Source: Sepiola atlantica (lineage: Eukaryota > Mollusca > Cephalopoda > Sepiida > Sepiolidae). Taken from it: 64,000 nt of DNA. Below the pieces are notes generated by a model that saw only the letters and a program-made list of their open reading frames with translations, was not told where the DNA came from and ran no database searches. Positions within the stretch are counted from its first letter, which is position 1, and every line of letters starts with the position of its first letter. Location: assembly GCA_963556195.1 (NCBI GenBank), contig OY744551.1, positions 13,445,096 through 13,509,095 on the forward strand, read 5' to 3'. Shown piece by piece: positions 40,010 through 52,982 of this stretch. Position numbers and translations under genes: made by a program.

Positions 40010-40420
40010 AATATGACTCAGTTCTCAAATTTTAAGATGACATCATCGCTGTATGTTGAGATACAAAGGACAAATCATGAAATTTATAAATCTATTACGC
40101 AATCAGACGTGGATACAATGCAGCAATGGATCACATACTCGAAACTTAAGCTCACAATAAACAAATATATCAACACACAACCACAAACCCTTCCCACAAC
40201 ATTAATATCGATGAGTCTTTTTGTGAACGTCACCTGGGCATTACAATCAGCAGCGATATGAGTCGGACAAAGAATATCTAAAAAATTGTCAAAAAGGGCG
40301 AGGATATATTGGTATCACTTTGTCTGCCCATTCGTATCCAACCATCAATTTAAAGCTGCATAAAGTTATGGAATAAGGATCACCAAATTATTCAGAACAT
40401 ATACCAGATGTAAACTGATA
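40010..40420 (+). pseudogene. LINE reverse transcriptase fragment
   Basis: Frames with indels read SDVDTMQQWITYSKLKLTINK, then FCERHLGITISSDMSRTKNI, then KKGEDILVSL. This is the D...L..W.....L..N..K ... LG..IS..LSW..HI pattern just after the catalytic core of LINE RTs. It ends about 100 bp before the conserved 3' flank of gene 2. Confidence 0.65.
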
Positions 40421-40543
40421 AGTAACGCGAAACCAAGCCAATACTTTTCATCAGACACCTGCTATACTCTGCACTAGTTTACAGGTGCCAGTTATCATGA
40501 ACAGAATAACAAATACGCAATTAAATTAAAACCATATATTAAA

Positions 40544-40549
40544 TTTATT
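40544..40549 (-). promoter_or_regulatory. Polyadenylation signal of gene 2
   Basis: AATAAA on the minus strand, 150 bp beyond the stop, at the place corresponding to 4332-4337 after gene 1. Confidence 0.7.
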
Positions 40550-40698
40550 CAATAATTTTACAGTCATAAAATAGTTATTTTTGCACCTTAAAAACACTAC
40601 AAGACTTTCATCTCAAGTGTCTTGTTTGTTATCGATTTGCCTTGAAAGATTCCAAAGGACAAAACGAAGAATATTCTCAATGAAAACCATTCCTTGTT

Positions 40699-40863
40699 TT
40701 ACCAGTTGGTCATGCAACGGCTCTTCAGGTAACTGGCAATCTTGGGATAAGATCCGATGCGGTTGTACAGACCCATCATTTTGGGATAGCTACTAAACAT
40801 CGACTGGTTCTGCATGTACATGCTCTCCATACAACAATAGAACATCATGTCACACCACATCAT
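40699..40863 (-). CDS. S-crystallin gene 2, exon 6
   Basis: 165 nt after a TTCTAG acceptor, ending TAA. Residues 239-292, identical in protein to exon 6 of gene 1. The 3' UTR is also alignable. Confidence 0.95.
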   Translation of the reverse strand: MMWCDMMFYCCMESMYMQNQSMFSSYPKMMGLYNRIGSYPKIASYLKSRCMTNW

Positions 40864-43800
40864 CTAGAACAAGAAAAAAACAAAGACAACCGTTAGGGAC
40901 ATCCAAATTTTATTAAAAGCTGAGAAGTTGAAATATTAGCAAAATTAACACATTTATAAAACAATTAATAAAAATCAATGACCGGCTTTAATTATGATTA
41001 ACTTATCTATACATTATTATACTAAATGTGAGTCAATCAATGGTTCATTGAATTAAAGGGGGGGGTCAGTAGAAATATTACAAGTTTTCTCAATACTTTA
41101 ATGACAGAAAAACTTGCTAAAATAATTCTTAGATCAAGGATTGTGTTACCAATCTTTTTCTTTGCTTTCTATGTATCTATTTTGCACTCTCTGATTCTAT
41201 GATGATCCAAATAAAATTAAGGTAGGTTAAGTTGAAAATTAGCTGATTTAATAAACTACTACCGAAACTTAGACAATCATTTAATTCCAACTAAGTATTT
41301 AGTATAACGTTTTTTTTTGTGAAAAAGTATGGAACAAACTTCGGGATTATTTTCTCAATCTTTAAATACATAATACAGAAACACCTTTCGTATTGTAAAC
41401 ATATCATGCGTGCAATGCTAATTATATTGCGCTAAATTTCTGTGATCGTTATTCAATGCCGAGCAACGTCGGGTTTTCTTGCGAGCTTTCTATTATATAA
41501 AGGGCAGTTGTCTGTGTGTCTGTGTGTATGATCAGCTAATACTCTAAAACTACAAAATAGACCCACAAAGTTTGTATATTTTTGCTCGGCGTTGTCCGGA
41601 ATAAATAATATCTAAAAGTTAAACAAAATATATTCATTCTTTGACCCTAAACTTGCGTAGATTTCGTCATTTATTTTATGTTCTAACTAAAGGGGAGTCA
41701 CCCTGATTTTGTAGTCAAGGAGTAACTTCCCATATGCTTCGAGAAATTTATTAAAAAAGGAGTTGTATGTGTGTGTATGTGTGTGTATGTCCAGAGAGAG
41801 GAATAGGCTGGGCGGAGGAGAAAGATGGGGAGAGCAAGGGGGAAAACGTGGGAAAGAAGAAAGAAAGAAAAATATAGATAGAGAAACTTAAAAGTATGCA
41901 GGTTTATATATTTGATCCTTAATTTTGTCACGCAAATCTTTACGAACTGCTTTACGTTTGCATAGTTGACCAAGTTAAACAAATAAACAAATTAAATATA
42001 AACTTATGAGATATGCAAATGATTCTATACGTACTTTCTCTCCCATGAAGTAATGGCTGCCACCGTTGCGCATGCACAGACTCCTCTCCATGAAGGGCAT
42101 GATCCTGCTAAAGCTGTTCATGTATCTCCAGTACATGTAGTTCTGGTAAAGATAGAAAAAATGATCGTACATAAATACATTGATATGCAAATTTCAATTT
42201 ATTTTTCTTTAAACAAAATGGTTTATTACAAAATTCACGTTTGATAATAAATGAACATGAGGGAAATATAAGAAGCATTCATTTGTATACGAAATAACTT
42301 AACTGAACTTTAATTATAAACCAAAGCCGATTCAACTTGTTTTTACATTGAGCAATAAAAGTGCGTCGATTATATGATGTAAGGGTCAAATGATAACAGT
42401 GTATGCCTTACCAAGAACAATTCATCGTAATATTGTAAAAAGATTATATTAGTACGACACAACTCAGTACTACCTGTGACTTAACTTCGGCCCAATATAG
42501 AGGGTGGGGTAAGCACCCATAAAGAATTTAAAAAAAACCTATAAATGGACGGAGGAGCTCTATTCAGCCAACAGCCTAGCTATGGGCAAATAGCGTCGCC
42601 AACCCGCAGTGTCTAGCGTGGCGACTATTGCACATCTTTGAATTAGAGACACCAATAAAAGGGCACTCAGTTCCAAGCAGATCTAGAGTCACAACCCAAG
42701 GCATCAAGAGAATGGAGAATAAAGCAGAGGGTTCGAAGAATCCCTGGGTTAAAACGGGCTGCCATTGGAAAGACAAATACCCGACAAATATTTCTTTGGG
42801 TGGGAAAGGGAAACAGAAAATTGTGTGGGGAGGTATAAGTATTTTTTTCTTACAAAAAATAAATATTTTTATGAGGGTTGGCGTGGGTGAAAAAAGAATT
42901 AGGGGTGTGAAAGAAATTTTATTTTTATCTTTAACTAAAAAATTTGTTGATGTGAAACAAAGAAAATCAATAAAATATGATTGGCGTGCCATCGGTTTAC
43001 GGCTGAGTATTCATTCTGACGCGGAAGCCTAGCAAAAGTAGACGACCGTAGGGAGACTATTTTAGCGAGTAAAAATAATGTTGTCCAATGTTTGGTTTAA
43101 ATAGACAAAAGGCAATATCTATGGTATTTGGAATTATAATTTCAGGCCGATAATAAAACCCACCTGCCTCGACAGCAAACGTGACTCTACTTGGTTACGC
43201 GTAGACAGGGATGAAACAAGCCGGAAATAAACAAGTGTGATAAAAACTATAATCATGATGATAATTATAAAAAACTATAATCATGATGATAATTATAAAA
43301 AACTATAATCATGATGATAATTATAAAAAACTATAATCATGATGATAATTATAAAAAACTATAATCATGATGATAATTATAAAAAAACTATAATCATGAT
43401 GATAATTATAAAAAACTATAATCATGATGATAATTATAAAAAACTATAATCATGATGATAATTATAAAAAAAAGTAAAAATAGGTGCGTAAACCATCTCA
43501 AAACTGGTAAGAGGTTTTCTGTACTAGCCGACATTTTGCCAGTGATAAAAAACTTCCGTTCATAATTGCAAGTTTTTATAGTTAGAAAGTATTTTGTATA
43601 CTTGTGCAACTAATTTACATGTGCAAAGACCAACTGCTTTCACGAAGACATAAAAAAGCAAACAGGTAGTACTAGTCTGGGGAAATTTGTCAGTATTATT
43701 ACGGTGTTGTTTGAACAGGAGTTCCTTTTAGATTTTGGATCCTCACTTTATCTAAATTACGGCAAAAAAAGATCTACATACATCATCGAGATGATCCGAC

Positions 43801-44437
43801 TCGCTGATCTGAGTAATACTTTTGCAATCAAACAAATCTTGATGGAACGATCCAGTGTTTAAAAATCCCATTTTAGCGAGATAAACAGAGAAACATATGA
43901 TTATTTTTATGTGATCATTTTTAAAACTTTACTTAATATATTTCACTTGTTTTCAGGTATTACTGACTAGCCATAATTACCACCAATTAATTTTAACTCT
44001 TTAATGCACCTAAAGCAGTGATTGTAAAGAAATTCTTCATGTACCTATTCGCTAATTGTTTAGTATAACAATATCAGTTTAGAAGATAAATAACATAAAA
44101 AGTGTACGTTTAAAACACAGCAAAAGAGTTTTACTTCAAATTGAATAGTCTAAATACTGGCCAACTTGACTAAATTGCACAAGCTGTTGGTCTCAGGTAG
44201 GTTGTAATTACTATTTTAACCTATGAATATATAATTTTTACCTATATAGTGCAATAAAAAATTGTTGATATTACTATATTTTTCATAATGCACTTCCCCC
44301 TATTATTATTGAAAGTCATCCTCATTGAGGCGTAGGCGCCACGTTAAAAATCACTGTCCTAAAGTCCAGAAATATAACTATAAGTATATAAGTATATAAG
44401 TATATAAGTGTAACGATCACTATAAGTATAGAAATAA

Positions 44438-44493
<56 letters not shown>

Positions 44494-44622
44494 ATAATAA
44501 GTATGATATATAAGTATCTAAGTACAATACGTATTTAAGTATGATATGTATATATATATATATAGATATATATAATACGTATGATATAAGTATAATAAGT
44601 ATAAGTATAAGTATGACATGTA

Positions 44623-44657
<35 letters not shown>

Positions 44658-47600
44658 TATAATAAGTATAATGGAAGTATATAAGTCTAATAAGTGTCAT
44701 GTATGTAAGTATATAAGTATAAGTATAATATAAATATTATAAGTATAATAAATATAATCTATATAAGTATCATAAGTATTATATATATAAGTATATAAGT
44801 ATAATGTAGTATAAGTAGTATGCGTATAATAAGAATATTAAGTACAATACATATATATATAAGTATGATAAGTATAAGTATAATAGGTATATAAGTATAA
44901 ACGGATACTAAGTATATTATACGTATAATAAGTATTAAAAGTATAATATATAAGTATATATGTATGATAAGTATAAGTATATAAGTATAAGTATATATAA
45001 GTATAATAAGTATAAGTATAAAAGAAGTATATCAAAATAATAAACATGATAGTAATAAGTATAAGTATATAAGTATAATAAAGATAACATAAGTATAGTA
45101 AGGGTAATATATACATAAGTATATTTATAATAAGGATACTATAAGTATAACTATATATAAATAAGCACTAACGTGGAACTGTACCACAGATAGTTGAATT
45201 ATGTGTCCATGCTCCTATCTTGAATTCAGTAGAACTTATATTAACTTCTTGTGTCTAGGGAAAATGTTCCAATCCAAAAACAATTAAAACGAAGAAATAA
45301 ATTGAGAGTCCTATAATGCGACTTACATCATAGTTGCAATTCATGTCACCGGATCCTCCCATCATACCACCGGATCCTCCCATCATTCCACCGGATCCCA
45401 TCATCATTCCACTGGATCCCATGTTGGATCCCATCATACCACCGGATCCCATCATGCCACCGGATCCCATCATCATTCCACTGGATCCCATGTTTGATCC
45501 CATCATGCCACTGGATCCCATGTTTGATCCCATCATGCCACTGGATCCCATGTTCGATCCCATCATGCCTCCCTCCATCCAGTTGTACTGAAAAGTAACA
45601 GGCATTTAATCAAACTCTGACGCATTTGAATTACAAAAAACAAGAAATTACAAAAATTGTTTAAAAAATAAAAACTGAATATTCGTATATTTTTACAAGC
45701 GTTTATGAATTAGCTTTACCTACACCCTAACAAGGCGCATTACCACTGAAACGTAAGGGGCTACTGTGAATTATGGGTCACATTTATAGGGGCATCTTGA
45801 GAGGGGAGTTATGTAACGAGATATTTGTTCACAGCAGTTTTAAATATATGCATGTTGGTACAGTCAAGGAAACAGGGAGCACTAAAGGGAATTCCAAAAG
45901 TTAGCAGTTTGAGGAAAAAAGATATTGTAGTAGAACGCCTTCTGGAAATTTGTGGACCTATATATTGAAAAGGTTTGAACTTGCTGATTTTCAGGTTGGT
46001 TGGGGGTATTTACGTCTAGGGGCCTAAAATATATCAAGTTTATTGGATCACATTTCATTGAAATACTTGCAAAACAAGCACAAGGATGCAACATGGCGGC
46101 GATAGAATCGGAGCTACAGCTTAGAAGACGTCGTAGGACCTATAAGATTAGGGGTACTTTTTAGACCCAGTCTAAGAGAAAGAGACTAGTGGTTAGTGAT
46201 GCATCTCATATTTTACAACAATACTCGATGTATTGGCGAAGGGGGACTTTGTAGGGATATAGCAGGTGTTAGAAGAGTGTGTCTGCCCGTAAGTCACACA
46301 TTTTTAAAAGCTATACATACATTGCGGATTGTCTCATTTTAAAATATCAGAGATCTTGACTACTTTTAGAAATGGAGAATATTGCATTAAAAGTAAATGA
46401 TGAATTCAAAACAATTAAAGCGGATGCCATGACCGTAACTCGAAAGATCTTCAGCTTGAGGTTTTACAAATTAAGGTATTTGGACTTTCTTATAAATAGA
46501 GCTTAAAACATTACCATAACAAAATAATTATAGCTTTGCACGACGTCATAGATTCATAATTTACGTCATGTTTCAAAACATGAATTCAAAAATAAGCAAT
46601 CATAAAAATAAATAAATTAAGGGTTAAACATTATCAATAGCGTTGGAAATTATTTTAATAGTTCCAAACAATTTATTTTGCTTTAACTACAAACGAATAA
46701 AGCGGATTCCAGAATATTGGATTAATAGTAAATAATAAATTCTAAACAAATAAAGCGGATTCCAGAATATTGGATTAATAGTAAATAATAAATTCTAAAC
46801 AAATAAAGCGGATTCCAGAATATTGGATTAATAGTAAATAATAAATTCTAAACAAATAAAGCGGATTCCAGAATATTGGATTAATAGTAAATAATAAATT
46901 CTAAACAAATAAAGCGGATTCCAGAATATTGGATTAATAGTAAATAATAAATTCTAAACAAATAAAGTGGATTCCGCGACCGGAAATCGGAACCGAAACC
47001 TTAAGATTTTCAGTCTGCGGTTGTACTAAATGACCGATTTGGGCGTTCTCATCAATAGAGCTTAAAACATTACTTTAACAAAATAAGTAAAGCTTTGGCG
47101 TGAAGTCATAGACTCCTAATGTACGTAATGTTGTAAAACATGAATAAAAACATAAGCGTTAATAAAAAATAAATGCATTTGCTTGTTATATTAATTTGAA
47201 AATAAAACAATCATATAATTAAAACTGTAGGTTAATAAAAGCGTGTAACCATCGTGATGAGGTTGCCTGAGTATTTCGTGCCGATTTGTGCACCCAAATT
47301 ATACTAATCATGAATGGTGGCTTTTTAAACTGTAATTCTTTCTGCTATTTTTACTCGTCTTGTGTTATCTAAGTTATTCTCAATTGATATTTTGATTTGG
47401 TCGTCATCTGTCAATAATTTTTCATGAACTACTGAACACAGGAAGAATCGGCACGAACTTAAAGGACAACATGATATTTCACTTTCGGCTTCGTGTGTGT
47501 TCTTATTCATCTAATTTTAAACAGTTTCGTTTCAATGCTTGTCTACTTGAAGAAATGCTGACTAATTTTTATGATAGACTTCTTAGAAAAACGCTCGTGC

Positions 47601-50600
47601 TTTGAGTTGTTATATTTCATGAAATCGTGCAAATTCTAATGACGTGAGGATTGATAAAAACAATACACATTTACATTACTTTATATCTTTGAAACAAATG
47701 ATCATGTTTAAACATCCTGTTTGCTAATACATCATGAAACATTTATACGTGTAATGTTATTCTGATTTTAAACATTTATACGTATGATGTTATTCTGATT
47801 TAAAACATTTAAATGTGTTATGTTCTTTTGATTTGAAACATTTAAATGTGTAATGTTCTTCTGATTTGAAACATTTATACGTATAATGTTATTCTGATTT
47901 TAAACATTAATACGTATAATGTTATTCTGATTTGAAACATTTATACGTATAATGTTATTCTGATTTGAAACATTTATACGTATAATGTTATTCTGATTTG
48001 AAACATTTAAATGTGTAATGTTATTCTGATTTTAAACATTTATACGTATGATGTTATTCTGATTTGAAACATTTATACGTATAATGTTATTCTGATTTGA
48101 AACATTTAAATGTGTAATGTTCTTCTGATTTGAAACATTTATACGTATAATGTTATTCTGATTTGAAACATTTAAATGTGTAATGTTCTTCTGATTTGAA
48201 ACATTTATACGTATGATGTTATTCTGATTTGAAACATTTATACGTATAATGTTATTCTGATTTGAAACATTTATACGTATAATGTTCTTCTGATTTGAAA
48301 CAACTCACCCTGAAGCGTCCGTTCTTCCAGTGGAAATACCTCATGTAATCATCCATGATTTCATAGAAGCAGTCGCAGATGTAGTCACACCTGAACATGT
48401 CCATGCTGCTTTTTGGGTAGAATCCTAAAAATAAGACATATTTATTGTTTAACAATAACTTAAAATATATTTTATAGTGTTTAATACCGGCCATCTTTTA
48501 TTAATTCAATTCGACTCTCTTCGTACATGGCCACAAATATTTGTCATTCCGTATAGGTTATTCACTTTCAAATTTGAAAAAAAAATATTGCTTTTGTTTG
48601 GCAATAATAAACACATGCCTGACTTGTCCACCAAATTTTAGTCATGAATGTTTAACAGTCTATGTTTTATTGCTGTTCAAATATGTGCGTGTACACGTCA
48701 ACTCTTTTTCTCTGTCTCTTGCGATATCTCAGGTGCTAAATCGGATCTAACTCGTCAGCGTTTATTTCATCTTTACAAAGTCGGTTAGTGTTAGTGTTAG
48801 TGTTAGTGTTAGGGTTAGGGTTAGGGTTAGGGTTAGGGCTAGGGTTAGTGTTAGGGTTAGGGTAAGGGTTAGGGTTAGGGTAAGTGTTAGTGTTAGTGTT
48901 AGTGTTAGGGTAAGGGTAAGGGTAAGGGTAAGGGTAAGGGTTAGGGTTAGGGTAAGGGTAAGGGTAAGGGTAAGGGTTAGGGTAAGGGTTAGGGTAAGGG
49001 TTAGGGTTAGGGTTAGGGTAAGGGTAAGGGTAAGGGTTAGGGTTAGGGTTAGGGTAAGGGTTAGGGTTAGGGTTAGGGTAAGGGTAAGGGTACGGGTAAG
49101 GGTTAGGGTTAGGGTTAGGGTTAGGGTTAGGGTTAGGGTTAGGGTTAGGGTTAGTGTCTACACATACACATTATTTGCCACATGTGCAAATAAGTAACAA
49201 CTATAAAATCCACAAATCTTAGCATTAGGTATTCCCCCTACTGGCAAACGATCGCTCGACGCGCAAAACATCTGATACGCTTAGAATACGGTCAGTTGTC
49301 GTCTCTATTATATCACTTCCTGTTTCTTATAAACGTAAAAATAAACTAGCAAAAATATGCGACCAAATTGCTTGTACATATGAACGAATATACTACACTA
49401 CCCTCTAAAGTAGAATGTTACAGTTGGGAAGATGGTATCATAAATAAACGAACATATACTATACTACCCGGAAAGAAGAAGTAATACCTGGGAAAATTGT
49501 CTCATGACAACACAGCAGATACTACACTACCTCTCACAGTGGTTTACTGTAAGAAACACAACTCTATATAAATTTCCTGCTGCACAATAAAATCACCATG
49601 AGGGTCGAAACTGCGAGGGAAACTCTTGCCTGTACAACACCGTAACAACATTAGTAGGGTTGTGTGCTCTTAAATTGGCATCACCCACACCTGACCATAA
49701 CCTTCTATATACTTAGTATTATCTCAAAGAGATAACATAATAGAAGATATACGAACGAACATATACTATACTACCCTCAAGAAGAAGGTAATACCTGGGA
49801 GAATGGTCTCATGATAAAAACACAGCTACGACAGTACCTCTCACATTGGTTTACTGTAAGAATAAAAACAAACTGTATATAAAATTCCCGTGGAACAATA
49901 AAGGCGCAATGACGGTCCAAAGTTGAGGTGGCACTCCTGTTCAAATAACACAGTAACAACACTGTCCATATAATACAAATTAACGCTCTCTCTTTCACTC
50001 TCTCAACTGTCTAAATCGAATCTACCGCGTCTGCGTTTATTACCTTTTTTAACACATGCTAAATACTAACATATATAAAATACACTAACCTCAGAATAAG
50101 ATATCCTCTTTGGAAAACGTCACGTAAAAAATAGGACGCATTGAGGATGGTCACGTCTCTATTATTACAGCAAGTAAATAAGGACCGCCTGTCCAGCAAG
50201 GAAACTTTATTATTTTTGTGTAAGCTGCAAGGAACGGCCCTTTTATCTGCCTAACTGATGTCAAAATACCCATTACGTGCAATACATGAAGAAAACCAAG
50301 TTGTGTAATCATTACAGAAATATAAAAGTTCACAAATGTTATTCATACCTTGGTAGCTGCATATTCTCCCCATATGCACTCTTAGTAATCTTTTCAGACT
50401 AAGGGCTTTCTGTTGAGAAATAAAACTCTTTATTTATACTCTCAAAAGGACTAAGTCGCGGCGAAATTGGTTAAAGAAAAAGGAGTTTGTTCGATTTAAT
50501 CCTCATATGAAATCACCGGCCAGTGGCCGAGGGAGACCGTCTTTTACACGTTCACGCTGCTCCGTACTCCCCAACGAACCATTCTTCTCTATCACAGCTT

Positions 50601-51197
50601 CTCTTCAAGCCATGTGATGTCATATCAGTCCTCACCTCGAGTTCCGCGAGTTGATTGGGACTAACTTTTCATTACCTGTTATTCTAAACTAACTATCCTA
50701 TCCAAGAATAATTGGAGTTTTCCCCGTTCCCACCCTTAAGGGCAAGCAAGGTCTAACTCTCTATATATACTATATTGTTGTATAGTTTTATTATTTTTAC
50801 TTACCAAATTCTCTGGACAAATACCTGCAAATGGACATGGTCTCGGGCATCCTCATACCACCGTCCATTTCGAGACATGGGAGGTAATTACAAGGGAAAT
50901 CTACAATTGAAAACAATATAAAAAATTATAAAGATACAAATAACATTCATACATTCATCCTAATCACGCTTATTCGATTAATTTGAATATATTGACAAAC
51001 AAATTAGCAAATTGGTTAGAACTATGTACAAGAAGGAGACGATTATGTGCAAAGGTAATCATTCAAAGATCAGCAGGCAAGATATATGTATATATATATA
51101 TACATGTATATATATATACTTATATATACATGTATATATATACATGTATATATACATATATATGTATATATATACATATATATATATATACATATCC

Positions 51198-51241
<44 letters not shown>

Positions 51242-52475
51242 CGCGCATTGTGACACTCTGAAATTATAACTACCCACACTGATGAAAGCGTAAGCTTGAA
51301 ACACCGGCGTATGTAGGGAGTATGGTATCATGGTAACGTAACATATACTACATTACTCCATCTTTAAAACTGAAGGAACACGTAATCCTGAGAGGATTAT
51401 ATAGTACGCACCGAACAGATACTACACTTTACCAGCTCTAAAATAGAAAAGTTGATGCTCAGGAAGATGGTATCATAACGAACGAACATATATAATAGAG
51501 ACCCCTCTAAACGATGAAGTAATGCTTTGGTGGATGTTATTATGACGACATAACAGATACTACACTACATGCCCTAAATGAAGCATAATATAATAGTAAT
51601 AGCATAGTTTAGGCTTCAAACAAACAGATATGACATCTACATCATGAATTATAGGAATGGATACCAAATCTCTATAGGGTAATTGATTTTAAATTCTTAT
51701 ACTTCTATTTTATTGATAAAAAATGCTTTATATTTCAGTAATCATTGCCAGAATCATTTTTTTATTTCCTTCATGTTAAGGGATGTGTTTTTATCATTAT
51801 CCACTAGCCCTATAATAAATAGATATATAGCTTTACCAACCAATTCCAACAATAACCCGATTTACACAGAACTTAATAAACTAGGCATAAACATATCCCA
51901 AATAACTTCTGCAAGCATTATAAATTCAATAAAAACATCTAAACTGAACACGACACCCAATGTCAAAGCTGGCATATACTCCATTCCTTGTCTAGACTGT
52001 AATAAGGTCTACATTGGAGAGACGCAGCGTAATCTGGACAAGCGGATTTATGAGCATAAAAGAGCGATTAAAACCAACAACACACTTAACGCCTTATGTG
52101 CTCATACTATGGAGTATGGACATTACTTTGACTTTAAGAAATCCACTTTAATTAAGACAATACACAACAAGTCCACACGTCGAATAATTGAATCTGCCCT
52201 CATAGCCCTTTCCACAAATAAAATTAAACAAAGAATGGGCTTCTACAATATCTCCCCCAACCTATCAAAAGCAATCATTAGTGAAAACAAGATAATTCTA
52301 GACACCGGATGATTCCCTGAGCTTTAAATTAAATATCCTTTGGACCCCTTTCTGCTCTTTATTTTCTCCTCTTTTCCAATGCTACTTCTATGTATATTTG
52401 ATATATATGTATGTATATGCAGTATATATGTATATCTCGATCACATTTATGTGCATATATATATATATTTATTTC

Positions 52476-52509
<34 letters not shown>

Positions 52510-52926
52510 ATACCCTTCATCTCAACATGAACCCAACCACTATATATATTCCCCGATAATTTACAGACTTTCTCGTCTTTTGTCATTTTTGTATTCTTCG
52601 TCCGCTCTTGACAAAGCTCACGTGAAATTTGGGCGAAACGTTGAGCGAAAAAGGTCTTCCGCTTTTCCATTTTTAATTTCATATATAACTATGTATAACT
52701 ATATATATATAACTATACACATATTTATATATATAAGTATATATAACTTTATACATATATATAATTATATATAACTATATATATAACTATATATAACTAT
52801 ATATATAACTATATATATATATAACTAAATATATAATTATATATATATATAACTCTCTCTATATATATATATTACTAAATATATAATTATATATATATAT
52901 AACTATATGTATATAACTAAATATAA

Positions 52927-52982
<56 letters not shown>

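Noticed and set aside
42576..43032. Overlapping 134-138-codon frames on both strands
   Set aside because: No domain, no splice or promoter context, and located in an intron of gene 2. Composition is unusual but coding status is unsupported.
43240..48303. CRISPR-like arrays (regular 28-53 bp repeats)
   Set aside because: Units are contiguous with no unique spacers, and the genome is eukaryotic; these are minisatellites.
48784..49156. Chromosome end
   Set aside because: Unique gene sequence continues on both sides, within an intron; it is interstitial.
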